From assembly GCF_001816125.1 (NCBI RefSeq), contig NZ_MDZA01000312.1, forward strand, positions 17,918 through 81,917: a stretch of 64,000 nt of DNA. The letters are read 5' to 3'. Origin of the DNA: Hymenobacter coccineus (GTDB taxonomy: Bacteria > Bacteroidota > Bacteroidia > Cytophagales > Hymenobacteraceae). This document shows, piece after piece, positions 63,909-64,000 of this stretch. Position numbers and translations under genes: made by a program. Under the pieces are notes generated by a model, which saw nothing but the letters and a program-made list of their open reading frames with translations, did no database searches and was not told the DNA's origin. Numbering within the stretch: position 1 is the first letter of the stretch; the number at the start of each line of letters is the position of its first letter.

Positions 63909-64000
63909 GCGCTCGGGGCGCGGCGGGGCGCTCGGGGCCGGGCCGGGCGGGGGGCGTGGGGGCCTCCACCGCGGGGCTTTTGGGGGCCACGGGGCTCCGG

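Overview
The window looks like a chromosomal segment of a Hymenobacter-like member of the Bacteroidetes (Cytophagales). Evidence: high GC (about 60% or more by eye); promoters of the Bacteroidetes type (TTTG, about 20 bases, TAnnTTTG) in front of several genes; type IX secretion C-terminal signals on two exported proteins; a TonB-dependent receptor, an OmpA protein with thrombospondin type-3 repeats, a GH92 mannosidase and the Bacteroidetes form of the dcw cluster. The genus is inference from general resemblance, not from a search.

Layout. 1-5.5 kb: a phage-family-like protein, a LolD-type ATPase, sucC, an aldo/keto reductase and an Ohr peroxidase. 5.6 kb: tRNA-Arg(CCG). 6-13 kb: a secreted small protein, a LytS/LytTR two-component pair, an OmpA/TSP3 protein, a fasciclin protein, a small acetyltransferase and two acidic hydrophilic proteins. 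13.4-20.4 kb: a frameshifted TonB receptor, three hypothetical genes and a subtilase broken by several frameshifts. 20.4-21.9 kb: an AT-rich islet with a membrane protein and a HigBA-type toxin-antitoxin pair. 22-30 kb: GH92 mannosidase, small membrane proteins, a broken yiaA-like gene beside a dense cluster of palindromic repeats, a glycosyltransferase, a tautomerase, EcsC and DUF421 proteins. 30-41 kb: aconitase, a TlpA-like lipoprotein, a universal stress protein, a cytochrome P450, a zinc-ribbon protein, a prenyl synthase, a hydrolase, folK and fabD. 41-48 kb: a large T9SS type B protein, then sdhCAB and an FMN reductase. 48.7-64 kb: the dcw cluster on the minus strand, in transcription order ftsL-ftsI-murE-mraY-murD-ftsW-murG-murC-ftsQ-ftsA-ftsZ, cut by the window edge upstream of ftsL.

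The genes give a mostly housekeeping picture: TCA cycle (sucC, acn, sdhCAB), cell wall synthesis and division (dcw), and envelope and export functions. Two things stand out beyond the genes. First, several unrelated families of long, nearly perfect palindromic elements lie between genes, one even inside the dcw cluster. Second, the palindrome GGGGCCCC recurs far more often than base composition predicts, inside and outside genes. Single-base indels split four genes (TonB receptor, subtilase, murE, ftsW); because murE and ftsW are normally essential, some of these are probably sequence errors. I did not find a CRISPR array, rRNA, an intact insertion sequence or a recognisable new defence or biosynthetic system.
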